Below are positions 35,088 to 46,092 of a stretch of DNA of 64,000 nt, piece after piece (within the stretch, counting starts at the first letter, position 1; each line of letters starts with the position of its first letter). The notes under the pieces are model-generated. The model was not told where the DNA came from. It made no database searches and saw only the letters and a program-made list of their open reading frames with translations. A program made the translations under genes and the position numbers. The DNA is from an uncultured Planctomycetaceae bacterium (GTDB lineage: Bacteria; Planctomycetota; Planctomycetia; Planctomycetales; Planctomycetaceae), in contig CAIOKE010000133.1 in NCBI GenBank assembly GCA_903858815.1, positions 186,001-250,000 of the forward strand, written 5' to 3'.

Positions 35088-35099
35088 CCCCCCCCCCCC
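35088..35099. repeat. Homopolymer C12 (G12 on the coding strand) upstream of the PhoD-like gene
   Basis: 12 consecutive C at 35088-35099; 7-nt spacer (35081-35087) to the ATG at 35080 on the minus strand. Confidence 0.9.
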
Positions 35100-35240
35100 A
35101 CATCCAGCAAAACTTCAATCAACCGCCAGACTTTGCGCCACTTCGGCAATCTGAGACACTGCAGCGGTCACAGCAGATCCAGGCGGAAACCCGGTCGTGC
35201 TGTTCCCCGAATATCCTCACCACAGCCGAAAATTGCAATT

Positions 35241-36326
35241 GTGAACTCCAGTGCCTCCCGACTGCTGCTGGCAATCGAATCCAGCTGTGATGAAACTGCC
35301 GCTGCAGTCGTCCGTGAAGATCGCACGGTTCTTGCCAGCATCATCGCATCACAACATGAACTGCATATTGATTGGGGTGGCGTCGTTCCGGAAATCGCAT
35401 CCCGCGCTCACGTACGCCGTATCCTGCCCGTCATCGCAGCTGCACTGCGTCAGGCAGACTGCACTACCAGCCAACTGGCTGCTGTCGCCGTCACCACAGA
35501 ACCAGGACTGGTTGGCTCACTGCTGGTAGGCCTGACTGCCGCAAAAACCATCGCACTCACCCTCAATATTCCCCTTGTCACCGTTAATCATGTCGAAGCA
35601 CATATCTATGCCTGCAGCATGGGACACAGCAATCCGATCTACCCGAGCATTGGTTTCGTCGTCAGCGGTGGACACACCAACTTGTATGACTGCCGCAGCC
35701 CTGCAGATTGCCGACTGATCGGCGGCACAACCGACGATGCAGCCGGAGAAGCCTTCGATAAAGTCGCCCGCATTCTGGGACTGCCCTACCCCGGTGGACC
35801 TTCCATCCAGCAGGCCGCCACTGCCGGAAATCCCAACCGATTTCGCATGCCCAGACCACTACTGCACTCCGGAAGACTGGACTTCAGCTTCTCCGGACTG
35901 AAAACCGCTGTACTCTACGCCGCTCGCGGTGTTCCCGGCCCGAATCAACTGACCACAACCCCGCCCGAACTGGTCCCCGATCTGGCGGCCGCCTTCCAGG
36001 CCGCAGCAATCGAAGTGATGGTCGAAAAATGTCGTCAGGCTGTCCGCCAACTGAAATATTCACGCCTGTGCGTCGGTGGCGGAGTCGCTGCTAATGGACC
36101 ATTCCGACACGCATTGCAGACCATGTGCCGCCACGAACACATCGAACTGTTCATCGCACCACCTGAACTCTGTACCGATAATGCCGCTATGGCAGCCATC
36201 GCCTGGGAATTGCTGGCCGCCGGACGCACTGCCAGCCTTGATGCCGATGTCCTGCCGGGACTTGTCAGACCTGACTTCCGTCGCCCCCGTAAATCACCTC
36301 CAACGGATTCACCCGCCTCCCACTAA
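35241..36326 (+). CDS. tsaD: tRNA N6-adenosine threonylcarbamoyltransferase
   Basis: GTG start at 35241 in the longer [67 protein letters not shown]. Confidence 0.95.
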   Translation: MNSSASRLLLAIESSCDETAAAVVREDRTVLASIIASQHELHIDWGGVVPEIASRAHVRRILPVIAAALRQADCTTSQLAAVAVTTEPGLVGSLLVGLTAAKTIALTLNIPLVTVNHVEAHIYACSMGHSNPIYPSIGFVVSGGHTNLYDCRSPADCRLIGGTTDDAAGEAFDKVARILGLPYPGGPSIQQAATAGNPNRFRMPRPLLHSGRLDFSFSGLKTAVLYAARGVPGPNQLTTTPPELVPDLAAAFQAAAIEVMVEKCRQAVRQLKYSRLCVGGGVAANGPFRHALQTMCRHEHIELFIAPPELCTDNAAMAAIAWELLAAGRTASLDADVLPGLVRPDFRRPRKSPPTDSPASH

Positions 36327-37465
36327 AACACAATGACCTGCTGCCCCCACTCAATCGCCCGGCAACCATCCCAATCGCTGCTGCCATCCCTGCTGCCCCC
36401 AAGCAACAGCGCCGCCAGGTTGCCTCGCAGCAACTGCCGATAACCCAGATAGCTGGTGCATAACCGTGGGTTCACTTCAATCACTGACAATTGCTCGCCA
36501 AACACAAAATCCACACCGACCCATCCACGAAACGCCCCCAAAGCCATCCCCAGTTGATGTAACAGTGGCCACGCCCGCTGCTGCACTGTCGGTTCTGCCG
36601 GTACACTGCCACCCTCGTAACCAAATCGACCCAACTTACAAACCACCGACTGCTGACCAACCGGTGTCTGCACAAACTGCTGCTGCCCTGAACCCACAAA
36701 ACCGACTGAACACGGCAATCCAACCTGCAGCGGCTGCAGTAACCAGCACAAGTCAGACCCGGGGACTGAATGCTGGACCCGCTCACCCTCTGCACAGACC
36801 ATCCGAAACTGCTGATGGTCCAGCCGCAGCAGTTGCACATCCCCACATCCACAACCATCACGCGGCTTCAGCACATAAAGCCCGCACTGGCTACCGGCCA
36901 ACGTACTTACGCCACTGGAACACCACGCCGTCGCATCCCACGGATCCGCCACTCGTAAAGCCTGTAAACGGCAGGCGACTTCGTGTGACAAAACCCATGC
37001 AGGCGGCGTCCTGAAGCCATGCCCGTGCAGCCACACTGCAGTCGCTGCCTTATCTCCCAGAACAGCGGCCAGTGACCACGGAACATTCAGATTCGTGACA
37101 CCACGCCACAACCCGGACTGCACCTGCTGCAATCGCTGCACCAGCAAACCAGCGGACTCGGGAGCAATCACCAGCGTCTCTGTAAACAGTTGTGGACTGA
37201 CACTGGGCTCCTGCAACCACGCCTGCGGACCTGCCACTGATGACAGCACCTGCAGGCCGGCTAACCTGAAACTGGTACCCACCACCCCCTGCATCACGGT
37301 TGGTGATAACAGCACAGTGACCTCAACATCCGGTACCACCGCCATATCCGCTGCAACCGCCGACAGCATCGCAGTTGCTTCCTGACGCAGCGAGGCAGAC
37401 GACGAGGACCATAGAGCTTCTGACGACAGCAGTTCCTCAATAATCAACACGCGCCGCCTGCTCAT
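36323..37465 (-). CDS. ATP-grasp domain protein
   Basis: [51 protein letters not shown] (ATP-grasp catalytic E..NPR). Start at Met 37465. Confidence 0.8.
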   Translation of the reverse strand: MSRRRVLIIEELLSSEALWSSSSASLRQEATAMLSAVAADMAVVPDVEVTVLLSPTVMQGVVGTSFRLAGLQVLSSVAGPQAWLQEPSVSPQLFTETLVIAPESAGLLVQRLQQVQSGLWRGVTNLNVPWSLAAVLGDKAATAVWLHGHGFRTPPAWVLSHEVACRLQALRVADPWDATAWCSSGVSTLAGSQCGLYVLKPRDGCGCGDVQLLRLDHQQFRMVCAEGERVQHSVPGSDLCWLLQPLQVGLPCSVGFVGSGQQQFVQTPVGQQSVVCKLGRFGYEGGSVPAEPTVQQRAWPLLHQLGMALGAFRGWVGVDFVFGEQLSVIEVNPRLCTSYLGYRQLLRGNLAALLLGGSRDGSSDWDGCRAIEWGQQVIVF

Positions 37466-37508
37466 GCCGCCTTGCCTCCCTGCCCCCTTGCCCCGCAGAA
37501 CACCAAAC

Positions 37509-38732
37509 CTACGGGCGTTTCTGCTGACCACTGAAGACCGTGTATTCACCAAATCGGTGGGCCTGCACGTTGTGAAACAATTGCCTCATCCGTGCTTCCT
37601 GCCATTCGACAGGCTTGGTCACAATCAGTACCTGCCCACCAGGTCGCAGCGCCCGACGAGCCGCCTGCAGAAATAACTCGGCAATCCGGAAGTCAGAATA
37701 GTAGGGTGGATTTCCCAGCAGCAGATCCCACTGCCCCGGATTCGGGATCGTCCCTTCAGAATCCAGTACCACCTGAATCTGCGACAGATCGTTCAGCCGA
37801 GCCGTCTGCGCTGTACATTCCACCGCTCGAGCATCACTGTCGATGGCCAGAATCTGAGCCTGCGGAAAACTGACAGCAGCAGCAGCCGAAACAGCGCCAC
37901 AGCCACACCCCAGTTCCACTATTCGCTCCAATACGCACTCTGAAGACTGACCATCACGGACCAGCGATAACGCTCGTATCAAAGCCCGGGCACCTCCATC
38001 CAGACGCCGATGACTGAAGACACCCGGTCGCGTCTCACAAACCAGCACTCGCTCCTGATGACGAAAATCAAACCGCGCCCGAAATCCTCGCAGTTTCTTC
38101 AATGGACCACTTTTCCAGGCGGTAAACACATGGCCGCGAGGAAATTTCTGCTGCTCCACGCGACTGAACACCGCCTTCAGCTGCGAATCAATCCAGTGGC
38201 CCTTGGCTGCATTGGTCGAAACAATCAACCGTCCGCCGGACACCAGTCGAGTCTGCAGAGACTGAAACAATTCCTGAGCAACCTCGGAGGAATCACCAGC
38301 CAGAGTCGGAAACAGAATCGACTGAAACGGACCATCCGGAGGCTCTGCTGCACAATGAATCGAAACCGCACCCGACTGGCCAGCATCACTGTGAAAACTG
38401 TGCAGAGTCCTGGCAAAAAAATGTTCGGTCGTAAACAATGTAAATCGCACGTCCGGACGCAACTCACGCAACGCCGTCGCCAGACGGGTCCCATGAGTCA
38501 GCACGACCAGACACTCCGGCCCGGAGACATCCCCGGCCGCCTGCAGAATCGCCCGATCTGACCACGACTTCAACGGACGCTCTTTGCGCACACCACCACG
38601 ACCACCACCAGACATGACTTCCGACATATCGCCATCATCGTCATCGTCGCCCTCAAATCCCAGTTCGTCATCGAACTCATCGAGGTCATCGTCGTCGTCA
38701 AAATCGTCTCTGTTCACAACCGCTTTCCTCAT
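37509..38732 (-). CDS. RsmC-like class I methyltransferase with acidic N-terminal extension
   Basis: IVELGCGCGAVSAAAAVSFPQAQILAIDSDARAVECTAQTA; WDLLLGNPPYYSDFRIAELFLQAARRALRPGGQVLIVTK; N-terminus DDFDDDDDLDEFDDELGFEGDDDDDGD. Confidence 0.85.
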   Translation of the reverse strand: MRKAVVNRDDFDDDDDLDEFDDELGFEGDDDDDGDMSEVMSGGGRGGVRKERPLKSWSDRAILQAAGDVSGPECLVVLTHGTRLATALRELRPDVRFTLFTTEHFFARTLHSFHSDAGQSGAVSIHCAAEPPDGPFQSILFPTLAGDSSEVAQELFQSLQTRLVSGGRLIVSTNAAKGHWIDSQLKAVFSRVEQQKFPRGHVFTAWKSGPLKKLRGFRARFDFRHQERVLVCETRPGVFSHRRLDGGARALIRALSLVRDGQSSECVLERIVELGCGCGAVSAAAAVSFPQAQILAIDSDARAVECTAQTARLNDLSQIQVVLDSEGTIPNPGQWDLLLGNPPYYSDFRIAELFLQAARRALRPGGQVLIVTKPVEWQEARMRQLFHNVQAHRFGEYTVFSGQQKRP

Positions 38733-38867
38733 ATCCCAACACCACCTGCCCGCAGAAAACAGAAACCCGCGCAGGCCAATGACCTGCCGCGGGTCCGAAA
38801 CATCGATTGAATCACATACCAAAGACAGCCTCTCAGGCTGTGCCTGCATTGTCAACCAGGCCCACCT

Positions 38868-39230
38868 TCATGCCAGGGCCAACATCACAAAGATCATCAG
38901 CAATACAAGAATCAGTACACAGACAAGAACCTTGACGATGATCGACGTTCGATATTTCATCTCCGGAGTCGCTGCGCGGATCACAGCATACTGCGGAGTA
39001 CACACGAATGCAGCTTTCCTGTTCAGCAGGTAGTACAGAATGATCCACGTAATCGGACTCATTATCCCCGGCAGACTGAGAACAGCAGCGGTGATGCGAG
39101 CCCAATTCTGCAGATTTCGCAACCCCCTCCCAATGAAAAATCCCAGCACGCTAAGACCCAGCATGATCAGTTCAGAACCGCTGATGCCACCATCTGCAAC
39201 CATCGCTGCAGAAACCAGCAAAATGATCAC
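38868..39230 (-). CDS. Small membrane protein, hypothetical
   Basis: Several hydrophobic segments; start overlaps the upstream ORF stop by 4 nt (39227-39230). Confidence 0.55.
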   Translation of the reverse strand: MIILLVSAAMVADGGISGSELIMLGLSVLGFFIGRGLRNLQNWARITAAVLSLPGIMSPITWIILYYLLNRKAAFVCTPQYAVIRAATPEMKYRTSIIVKVLVCVLILVLLMIFVMLALA

Positions 39231-39427
39231 GGCACCAAAATCTGCAGTCCGCCAATCGCTCGAACTGAAGCCTCCGCACTCATATACTCCATCCGTATTC
39301 GCGCCGCATACGTCATGCCTGGCGCCTCACCAGCTGCAGTGAACTCAACCTGCGAAACGGCAAACGGATTCTCCGGTTCTCCTGAACTTCGTAACGTCAC
39401 CTCAGGTTCGCTCATGCCACGCCTCAC
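39227..39427 (-). CDS. Hypothetical small protein
   Basis: 66-aa ORF overlapping the downstream ORF in ATGA configuration. Confidence 0.4.
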   Translation of the reverse strand: MRRGMSEPEVTLRSSGEPENPFAVSQVEFTAAGEAPGMTYAARIRMEYMSAEASVRAIGGLQILVP

Positions 39428-40166
39428 CTGCTGAAAAGTTCAGTATCAAACCCAGCCACCTGGGGCAGAACATAGTGCTCGATCCACATCCGCCAGCCAG
39501 CAACACGCATACAAACAGCCTTGTTCAGCCAACCAGAATCACGACGCAAAGCTCACCGCTGCCGCGGCACCACACTCCAGCAGGCTCAGGTTTCTCCACT
39601 GATACGCCCCAACTGTCGGCCCTGCTCTCAGTCCCCCACCCAAAAAAATTCTGCTGTCGTGCCCTTCGTCCAACGGCATCCTAACAAAAAAATGCCGTGA
39701 ACGCCCGTCAGCAAAGCTTCCTTCGAGCCAAACCGCATGGCCAATGTGATCCGCGAGCGGGCAGTCACCCACCCAAACAAAACCAGCAGATCCGCAGCCT
39801 TAGCCCTTACCCGGGAAGCAACTGCACCCAAAGCCAGCCCGGGGCAATTCGCAGCACCACAGGCACCCCGGGCTCAACAGGAACCCGGCCCTTCCGGGGT
39901 TTCTGGAGCACAACCCACAGGAAAACCACACCGGCAACGCCGGTCACAACACTCCCAACGCAAATCCGTCCCATGACAATTGCAATCTCAACTCAGTCCA
40001 AATCCTACGATGGGAAAGCAGCACCGAAACCGGTTGTGTACCCCAAAGGTGACCCCAAATTCGCACACCGGCGATAGCAGACCAGAACAACCAAACGAAC
40101 AAACCCCAAAAAACACTGGGTTTTTCGGGGTCTGAAGATTCGCTTGCAGGCGAAGCAAGGGGTAAA

Positions 40167-40240
40167 TGGGCGATGAGGGACTCGAACCCCCGACTTCATC
40201 CTTGTAAGGGATGCACTCTAGCCAACTGAGTTAATCGCCC
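40167..40240 (-). tRNA. tRNA-Val (anticodon UAC)
   Basis: Reverse complement GGGCGAT TA ACTC...CATCC CTTACAA GGATG...GGGGG TTCGAGT CCCTC ATCGCCC A: complete cloverleaf, anticodon TAC, no encoded CCA. Confidence 0.95.
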
Positions 40241-40386
40241 GATCAAATTTCCACGGCAACCGTTTCGGCTGACGACAGCCACAGTATGCAGACAACCACG
40301 CAAGATGCAAGGTTGGCCCACTCAGGTTTCCCGGGTTCGCTACCAATTGCAGCAATCAAAACGATTACGCCACCTTAGCTACTTGC

Positions 40387-40695
40387 TCAGTTCTGCTGCT
40401 GAACAGGCTGCTGTAACTGAGCCTGCTGGTCCAGATACTGCTGCAATTCCGCCGCCTGCTCAGGCGTCTGCCGCGACATCCGGTAAAACGCCACCCCAAA
40501 ACCTGTCACGATCGTAGCCGGCATCCCGAGCATGAACAAGATGCTCATCATGTAGGCCCGCGGTCGACGCGACTCAGTCTCGTTCGCTGTCTTACAGCCA
40601 GGACATGCCTGTACCGTAGTACAGAACGGCCCCAAACTGCAAACAAGCAAGACCATACCGATGCAAAAGATCCTGCGCAGAGCACTGACTGTCAT
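40387..40695 (-). CDS. Small membrane protein, hypothetical
   Basis: Internal Met 40695: signal/TM FCIGMVLLVCSLGPFCTTVQACPGCK, second TM ILFMLGMPATIVTGFGVAFY, Q-rich tail. Confidence 0.6.
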   Translation of the reverse strand: MTVSALRRIFCIGMVLLVCSLGPFCTTVQACPGCKTANETESRRPRAYMMSILFMLGMPATIVTGFGVAFYRMSRQTPEQAAELQQYLDQQAQLQQPVQQQN

Positions 40696-40863
40696 GGCTA
40701 CTGTTCCCCGCTTCACAATACCATCCACGCCATACACCCGACTATTCCATTCAGATTCGACCATAATTTCCATCGGAATCCGCCGAATCCAGACGTTTTC
40801 CCGAGCACAAATCACGGAAACTGACGGCGAACTGGCCAATTCGACCAACTCCTGAAGCAGTCC

Positions 40864-42483
40864 TCAGATTGCATTGCCCGGAATAATGGCCGTCGGCGCG
40901 ATCGTACTCCACGGCCAGTGATACAGCATCCAGTAAATCACAACGCCCGTTACCGAAACAAATCCCCAGATCGGTAACGTGACCCTCGCTAATCGACGAT
41001 GCTGCACCCAACGCTGCTTCCACGCCAACCAGAAAACTCGTAATGCCAGCACTGGCACCGCCGCCGCCAGAATGACATGCGGAATCAGGATTGCCAGATA
41101 AATCAATCTCGCCAGATCCGAACCCACAAAGGCTCGACCCCGACGGCCCGTGTACTGATACAACGCTTCATGATAAGTCAGATAACAGCCCAGAAACACG
41201 ACCGATACCACAAACGCGGCAATCATGCAGTTGCGATGCGGCAACTTCCGGCCATGCAGAATCAACCAGTAACCAACCAGCAACAAACACAAACACACGG
41301 AGTTCAAAACAGCATTCAATGTAGGCAGAAACTTCACCCAGTCCGGCAAAACCTGATCAATCGCCCGATTCTGCTCAGCCGCAGATTCAGTCCGCATCAC
41401 AGTGGCAGCACCCTCACCTCCCACTGCCGCGACAGCCGTGCTGCCGCGAGTCCCAGTTCCCGCTATCCCCGGTTCGTCAACACCATCGGTCTGTGACACG
41501 GTCGGCTCATCGACGAAACAGCCTGGGTCACCGGATTGCGCTGGTGAAGGTTTTGTGTCGGTGTCGGTGTCGGTGTCGGTCCCCGAAGCCGGTTCACCTG
41601 GCGAAGAATCTGCGGGCAGCAGATTCAACTGCACATCGGGATTCTCTGACGAGGGCTCAGTGGTCAACAACGGACCGGGACGCGGAAACTCTTCCCGCCC
41701 CTCAATAACTCGCCGCAATTTCACCACGTCTTCAGGCACCGTCATCAGATAGGTCGCCACAGGCAGACCATCCTCGTTGACCAGCACCGCCCGATTTGTG
41801 TGTGCCACTTCAAACCCGGGCTTCCGCTGTTCACCCAGATTTGGTTGCACATACTGTACGAAACCACGTCGAATCAGGTCGTGAATTTCCTGCTCATCAC
41901 CCGTCAGAAACTTCCACCGCGCAGGATCCGCCTGAAATGTTTCAGCATACTTCTGCAGAACTTCAGCAGTGTCATAGCTGGAATCCACCGAGAAGGTCAC
42001 AAACATGAAATCCGGATTCGACTCACGGACCTTGCGGTGCAACACGGAAATATCACGAGTAATGACGGGACAGGTGGTGACGCATCGAGTAAACACAAAA
42101 CTGGCCAGCCAGCGACGCCCCTTCAGGCTCTGCAGACTGACCGTCCCTCCCTGACACTCAGGAAATTCAAATGGGGGCAATGGGCGAGTCGGGAAGCTGA
42201 GGCGAATAGTTTTGGTCGATGCAACGACTGCATCGTCCGGCGGTTCCGCTGCAGCCCCGTCCATCCCAACCGCAGCATCACCACCGGCTGCCGCCGCTAC
42301 CGATCCACCGCCTGCAGAACCAACAGCACTACCACGGTTGTTGCCACGCGCGAGATACAGGTACAGGACTAGCGCCAAAACGGCAGCCCACAACACAGAA
42401 CCAAGCAGGAAAGAGGCAATAGACATTCCCGAACGCATACGTCCGTGATGCTGGCCCCCCACTGTTTCTGTGCCCGACTTCAT
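40864..42483 (-). CDS. SCO1/SenC-family protein fused to a DUF420-like membrane domain (cytochrome oxidase assembly)
   Basis: WLASFVFTRCVTTCPVITRDISVLHRKV (CxxxC); VAHTNRAVLVNEDG; C-terminal LPTLNAVLNSVCLCLLLVGYWLI...YHEALYQYTG...YLAILIPHVILAAAVPVLALRVFWLAW...RLARVTLPIWGFVSVTGVVIYWMLY. Confidence 0.85.
   Translation of the reverse strand: MKSGTETVGGQHHGRMRSGMSIASFLLGSVLWAAVLALVLYLYLARGNNRGSAVGSAGGGSVAAAAGGDAAVGMDGAAAEPPDDAVVASTKTIRLSFPTRPLPPFEFPECQGGTVSLQSLKGRRWLASFVFTRCVTTCPVITRDISVLHRKVRESNPDFMFVTFSVDSSYDTAEVLQKYAETFQADPARWKFLTGDEQEIHDLIRRGFVQYVQPNLGEQRKPGFEVAHTNRAVLVNEDGLPVATYLMTVPEDVVKLRRVIEGREEFPRPGPLLTTEPSSENPDVQLNLLPADSSPGEPASGTDTDTDTDTKPSPAQSGDPGCFVDEPTVSQTDGVDEPGIAGTGTRGSTAVAAVGGEGAATVMRTESAAEQNRAIDQVLPDWVKFLPTLNAVLNSVCLCLLLVGYWLILHGRKLPHRNCMIAAFVVSVVFLGCYLTYHEALYQYTGRRGRAFVGSDLARLIYLAILIPHVILAAAVPVLALRVFWLAWKQRWVQHRRLARVTLPIWGFVSVTGVVIYWMLYHWPWSTIAPTAIIPGNAI
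41555..41580. repeat. Hexanucleotide tandem repeat (gtgtcg)x4.3
   Basis: gtgtcg gtgtcg gtgtcg gtgtcg gt; in frame, encodes a TDTDTD run on the minus strand. Confidence 0.9.
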
Positions 42484-42624
42484 CTGACCGGTCCTCAAAT
42501 CCACCAACCAACTCGCCCCAACCGGGATTCTACACCCCAGGGCAGCACAGCCGATAAAAAGCGGAGTTATTCCTGTTGATACGGCTGACAATCCAGCGAA
42601 CGGGAATCTCCACGGGCAGCCACC

Positions 42625-43443
42625 TCAGGGCTGGCCACCCCCCTGAATCAGTTGATTATCGAAGTAATTGATCCCCATGCCGGCATCGATCACCAGCCCC
42701 TGAGCATTTATGCCGGAAGAACGAGGACTGAGCAGAAAAGCGACGGCTGCCGCCACCTCCTCAGTCTGCACAGCCTGCTTCCGCAGTGTGGCCTTTTCAG
42801 CAAACAAGTAACTGTCAACATACCCAGGAATCCCGGCTGATGCCGAAGTCTTAAGCAGGCCTGGACACACCGCGTTGAACCGCACCCGCGAAAACTGAGA
42901 AAATGACTTGGCCAGAAAACAGAGCGACGAATCGAGGGCCGCCTTCACAGGAGCCATATAACCGTAATTCTCTGCGGCCATGCGAGTCGTGGAAATGGAG
43001 ATTGTCACGACACTGCCCGTCTGCGGATCCAGTTGTTCACGGAATGCGTTACTGAGCGCAATCAGTGAATAACAGGAAATGTCCACAGCCTGCAGAAAGG
43101 CGGATCGTGGTGTCTGGTGGAATGGCAGCCAGCCCGCCGAGTAATCAGCGAAGGCTACGGAATGCACCAGCCCATGCAGCACCGGAAACTGTGCTGTCAC
43201 CACATCCCGTAAAGCATCAATCTGCGACTGCTGCGAAAAGTCACACACATGGATCGGCTCGTCCGGAAATAACTTCCGTACAGACTGCAATCTCGCTTCA
43301 CTGCGAACCGACAAAATCAGCTGCGCACCTGCAGCCTTCAGCAGACTGGCCGTATGCCACGCGACACTCTTCCGGTTGGCTATCCCCGTGACAAGCACGT
43401 TCCTGCCACTCAGCTGCAGAAAATCCATCTCACACTCCGGCAC
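42625..43443 (-). CDS. fabI: Enoyl-[acyl-carrier-protein] reductase (NADH)
   Basis: [78 protein letters not shown]. Confidence 0.88.
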   Translation of the reverse strand: MPECEMDFLQLSGRNVLVTGIANRKSVAWHTASLLKAAGAQLILSVRSEARLQSVRKLFPDEPIHVCDFSQQSQIDALRDVVTAQFPVLHGLVHSVAFADYSAGWLPFHQTPRSAFLQAVDISCYSLIALSNAFREQLDPQTGSVVTISISTTRMAAENYGYMAPVKAALDSSLCFLAKSFSQFSRVRFNAVCPGLLKTSASAGIPGYVDSYLFAEKATLRKQAVQTEEVAAAVAFLLSPRSSGINAQGLVIDAGMGINYFDNQLIQGGGQP

Positions 43444-43458
43444 ACATGCAAAAGGTTG

Positions 43459-45132
43459 TCAGCGATTCAAGGGCTTGAAACGCCCAGCCACCGGACGGTC
43501 AGCCGCATCGCCCAGACGCTCACGACGCTGCTGTTCGTAAATCCGATAGTTGCCCTCACACCACATCACCGTCCCGTCACCCTCAAAGGCAAGGATATGA
43601 GTCGCAATGCGGTCCAGAAACCAACGATCGTGACTGACCACAACCGCGCAGCCCCCATAAGTCTCAAGCCCCTCTTCCAGTGCCCGCAGAGTATCCACGT
43701 CCAGATCGTTGGTGGGTTCGTCCAGCAGCAGCAGATTGCCACCGGATCGCAGCAACTTTGCGAAATGAACTCGATTTCGCTCACCACCCGACAGCTGCCC
43801 TACAAACTTCTGCTGATCGGATCCCTTGAAATTGAATCGTCCGCAGTACGCCCGCGCATGGATCCTTGACGAACCCACCTCCAGAACATCGTGCCCGCCG
43901 GAAATCTCCTGGTAGACCGTCTTGCTTCCATCCAGCGAGTCACGCGACTGATCCACGTAAGAAATATCAACCGTCTCACCAATCTTCATCGAACCGCCGT
44001 CCGGCTGCTCGTCACCAATGATCATCCGGAATAACGTCGTTTTGCCGGCCCCGTTCGGACCAATCACTCCCACAATTCCACCAGGTGGCAGATCAAAACT
44101 GAGATCCCGAAACAGCTCTCGATCACCGAATTTCTTTGACAGATTCTGAGCCTTGACGACCAGTTGACCCAGCTTGCGAGTAATCGGGATCTGAATCTGA
44201 GCGGCATCATCCCGCTCGTCATACTGCTGGGCTGCCAGTTCGTTGTAACGCTGCAGTCGAGCCTTATTCTTGGTGGCGCGAGCTTTCGGTGACATCCGCA
44301 CCCACTCCAGTTCACGCTTCAACTCTTTCTGCCGCCGAGTTTCACGACGCTCTTCCAGTTCCAGTCGCTTCTGCTTCTGCTCAAGCCATGACGAATAATT
44401 CCCCTCGTAAGGAATCCCCTTGCCCCGATCCAGTTCAAGAATCCAGCCGGCGACATTGTCAAGGAAATAACGATCGTGAGTCACTGCGACTACGGTGCCG
44501 CGGAACGACGCCAGAAACTGTTCCAGCCACTGCACGCTGCGAGCATCCAGATGGTTGGTCGGCTCATCCAGCAACAGCATGTCGGGATTGCTGAGCAGCA
44601 GCTGGCACAAAGCCACGCGGCGTTTCTCACCACCGGATAACACTGCCACTTTCTGGTCAGCCGGAGGCAACAGCATGGCGTCTGCAGCAATTTCCAGGGT
44701 TCGGTCGAGCTCCCAGAGATTCTGCGCATCAATCTGGTCCTGCACCTGCGCCTGCTCTTCCAGAACCTGCTCCATCTGCTCAGGAGTCAGGTCTTCACAG
44801 AGCTTCATGCTGAGCTCATTGAATCGGTCCAGCACCCGCCGTGATTCCACCACCGCTTCTTCAATGCACTGCCCCACCGTTTTCTCAGGGTCAAGCCGCG
44901 GCTCCTGAGGAAAATAGCCGATGCGGATGCCCTTCGCCGGACGCACCACACCCATGAAATCCTTGTCTTCACCCGCCATGATCCGTAATAACGTGCTTTT
45001 GCCGGAACCATTGTTGCCAAGGACCCCGATCTTCGCACCAGGATAAAACGCCAGCCAGATGTCGGACAGAACTTCCTTCTCGTCGTACAAACGAGTCAGA
45101 TGTTCGATGGTCATGATGTACTGAGCACTCAT
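43459..45132 (-). CDS. ettA: ABC-F ATPase, energy-dependent translational throttle protein EttA
   Basis: Start Met 45132: [54 protein letters not shown]; two ABC signatures ([33 protein letters not shown]). Confidence 0.95.
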   Translation of the reverse strand: MSAQYIMTIEHLTRLYDEKEVLSDIWLAFYPGAKIGVLGNNGSGKSTLLRIMAGEDKDFMGVVRPAKGIRIGYFPQEPRLDPEKTVGQCIEEAVVESRRVLDRFNELSMKLCEDLTPEQMEQVLEEQAQVQDQIDAQNLWELDRTLEIAADAMLLPPADQKVAVLSGGEKRRVALCQLLLSNPDMLLLDEPTNHLDARSVQWLEQFLASFRGTVVAVTHDRYFLDNVAGWILELDRGKGIPYEGNYSSWLEQKQKRLELEERRETRRQKELKRELEWVRMSPKARATKNKARLQRYNELAAQQYDERDDAAQIQIPITRKLGQLVVKAQNLSKKFGDRELFRDLSFDLPPGGIVGVIGPNGAGKTTLFRMIIGDEQPDGGSMKIGETVDISYVDQSRDSLDGSKTVYQEISGGHDVLEVGSSRIHARAYCGRFNFKGSDQQKFVGQLSGGERNRVHFAKLLRSGGNLLLLDEPTNDLDVDTLRALEEGLETYGGCAVVVSHDRWFLDRIATHILAFEGDGTVMWCEGNYRIYEQQRRERLGDAADRPVAGRFKPLNR

Positions 45133-45348
45133 GGGAATTCCCGGAACCACAGAAACCCTGGAAGACGGAACAACAACACGCGACGACAGATTATAGAATT
45201 CTGCAGTCACAATCTCGCCATCACCACCACACAAATTGTCCAAACTCAGCCGGTCCGCAGAGAATTCCATGAAAATGGAACCGAAGCACGCCCTGCGCTC
45301 CTGGTCGCAGGGTGGCAGAAACACAACCTAAGCCCCAGATCACCTGCG

Positions 45349-45969
45349 TCATCCCTGAACAACTGCCGCAACCTGCCACTGTTTCAGCAGTTCTACGACG
45401 AATTCTCGCGCGGCGGAATACACGTGCGGCGAAGTACTGCCCCGAGGCCCCGCGATGTTCAGAACACGAATTCCCGTCCGCTGGATCCAGTGCACGACCT
45501 GCGCAACTTGCCCCGCTAACGTCACAGTCTCCGCATCCGGAAAAATCAGCCGCCCCGATCTGACACATCCCGGATCAATCCCAAGGTACTCAATTCGACA
45601 GGGCTTCCCAAGCCGATCGGCCGCAGCAATAGTCAGCTGAGTTCCGCTGGAAATCTCAGCCAGTACCAGTGCAAGAGTGCCGTCAGAGTCCCGTACATTC
45701 CACTCCGTACGTACCGCGTACGAGCGTACCGGAGTCTCTGTGAGTGGATAACGCGAAGGAATTCGACCATCTTCCGCACGGCGATGCAGAGGACACCAGC
45801 CACCCACCGGCCAACCCAATTGCAATGCCGCATCCAGCGCAGCACGGTCCACACCCGTCTGTCCACCGGATACCACCCGCTCACGCTGAATAATCTGCCT
45901 CGACACAGAAAACCCGGACTGAATTCCCAGCCAAATTGCCCCAAAACGTCCATTCCACCGGCCAAACAC
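45349..45969 (-). CDS. Putative molybdenum carrier-type (LOG/SLOG-like Rossmann) protein
   Basis: VSGGQTGVDRAALDAALQLGWPVGGWCPLHRRAEDGRIPSRYPLTETPVRSYAVRTEWNVRDSDGTLAL. Confidence 0.8.
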   Translation of the reverse strand: MFGRWNGRFGAIWLGIQSGFSVSRQIIQRERVVSGGQTGVDRAALDAALQLGWPVGGWCPLHRRAEDGRIPSRYPLTETPVRSYAVRTEWNVRDSDGTLALVLAEISSGTQLTIAAADRLGKPCRIEYLGIDPGCVRSGRLIFPDAETVTLAGQVAQVVHWIQRTGIRVLNIAGPRGSTSPHVYSAAREFVVELLKQWQVAAVVQG

Positions 45970-46092
45970 TCTTAGTCCGCAACCAGATCACAACCTCTGC
46001 CAAACAGAAAACCAGCCCGAACCCTGCAGTCGACGGGCATGTCTGTCCGATGTTCTTTCAATCGAGAGACCCTGGCAAAGTGACCAACCCGG

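Noticed and set aside
39430-39806. Possible pseudogene or ncRNA in the low-coding gap before the tRNA-Val
   Set aside because: Frames shift repeatedly and no homologous motif is recognisable; not enough evidence to call either.
40098-40136. Hairpin ACCCC..AAAAAA / TTTTT..GGGGT downstream of tRNA-Val
   Set aside because: Plausible as a tRNA terminator but the stem contains long A/T pairs and a wobble; left uncalled as a separate feature.
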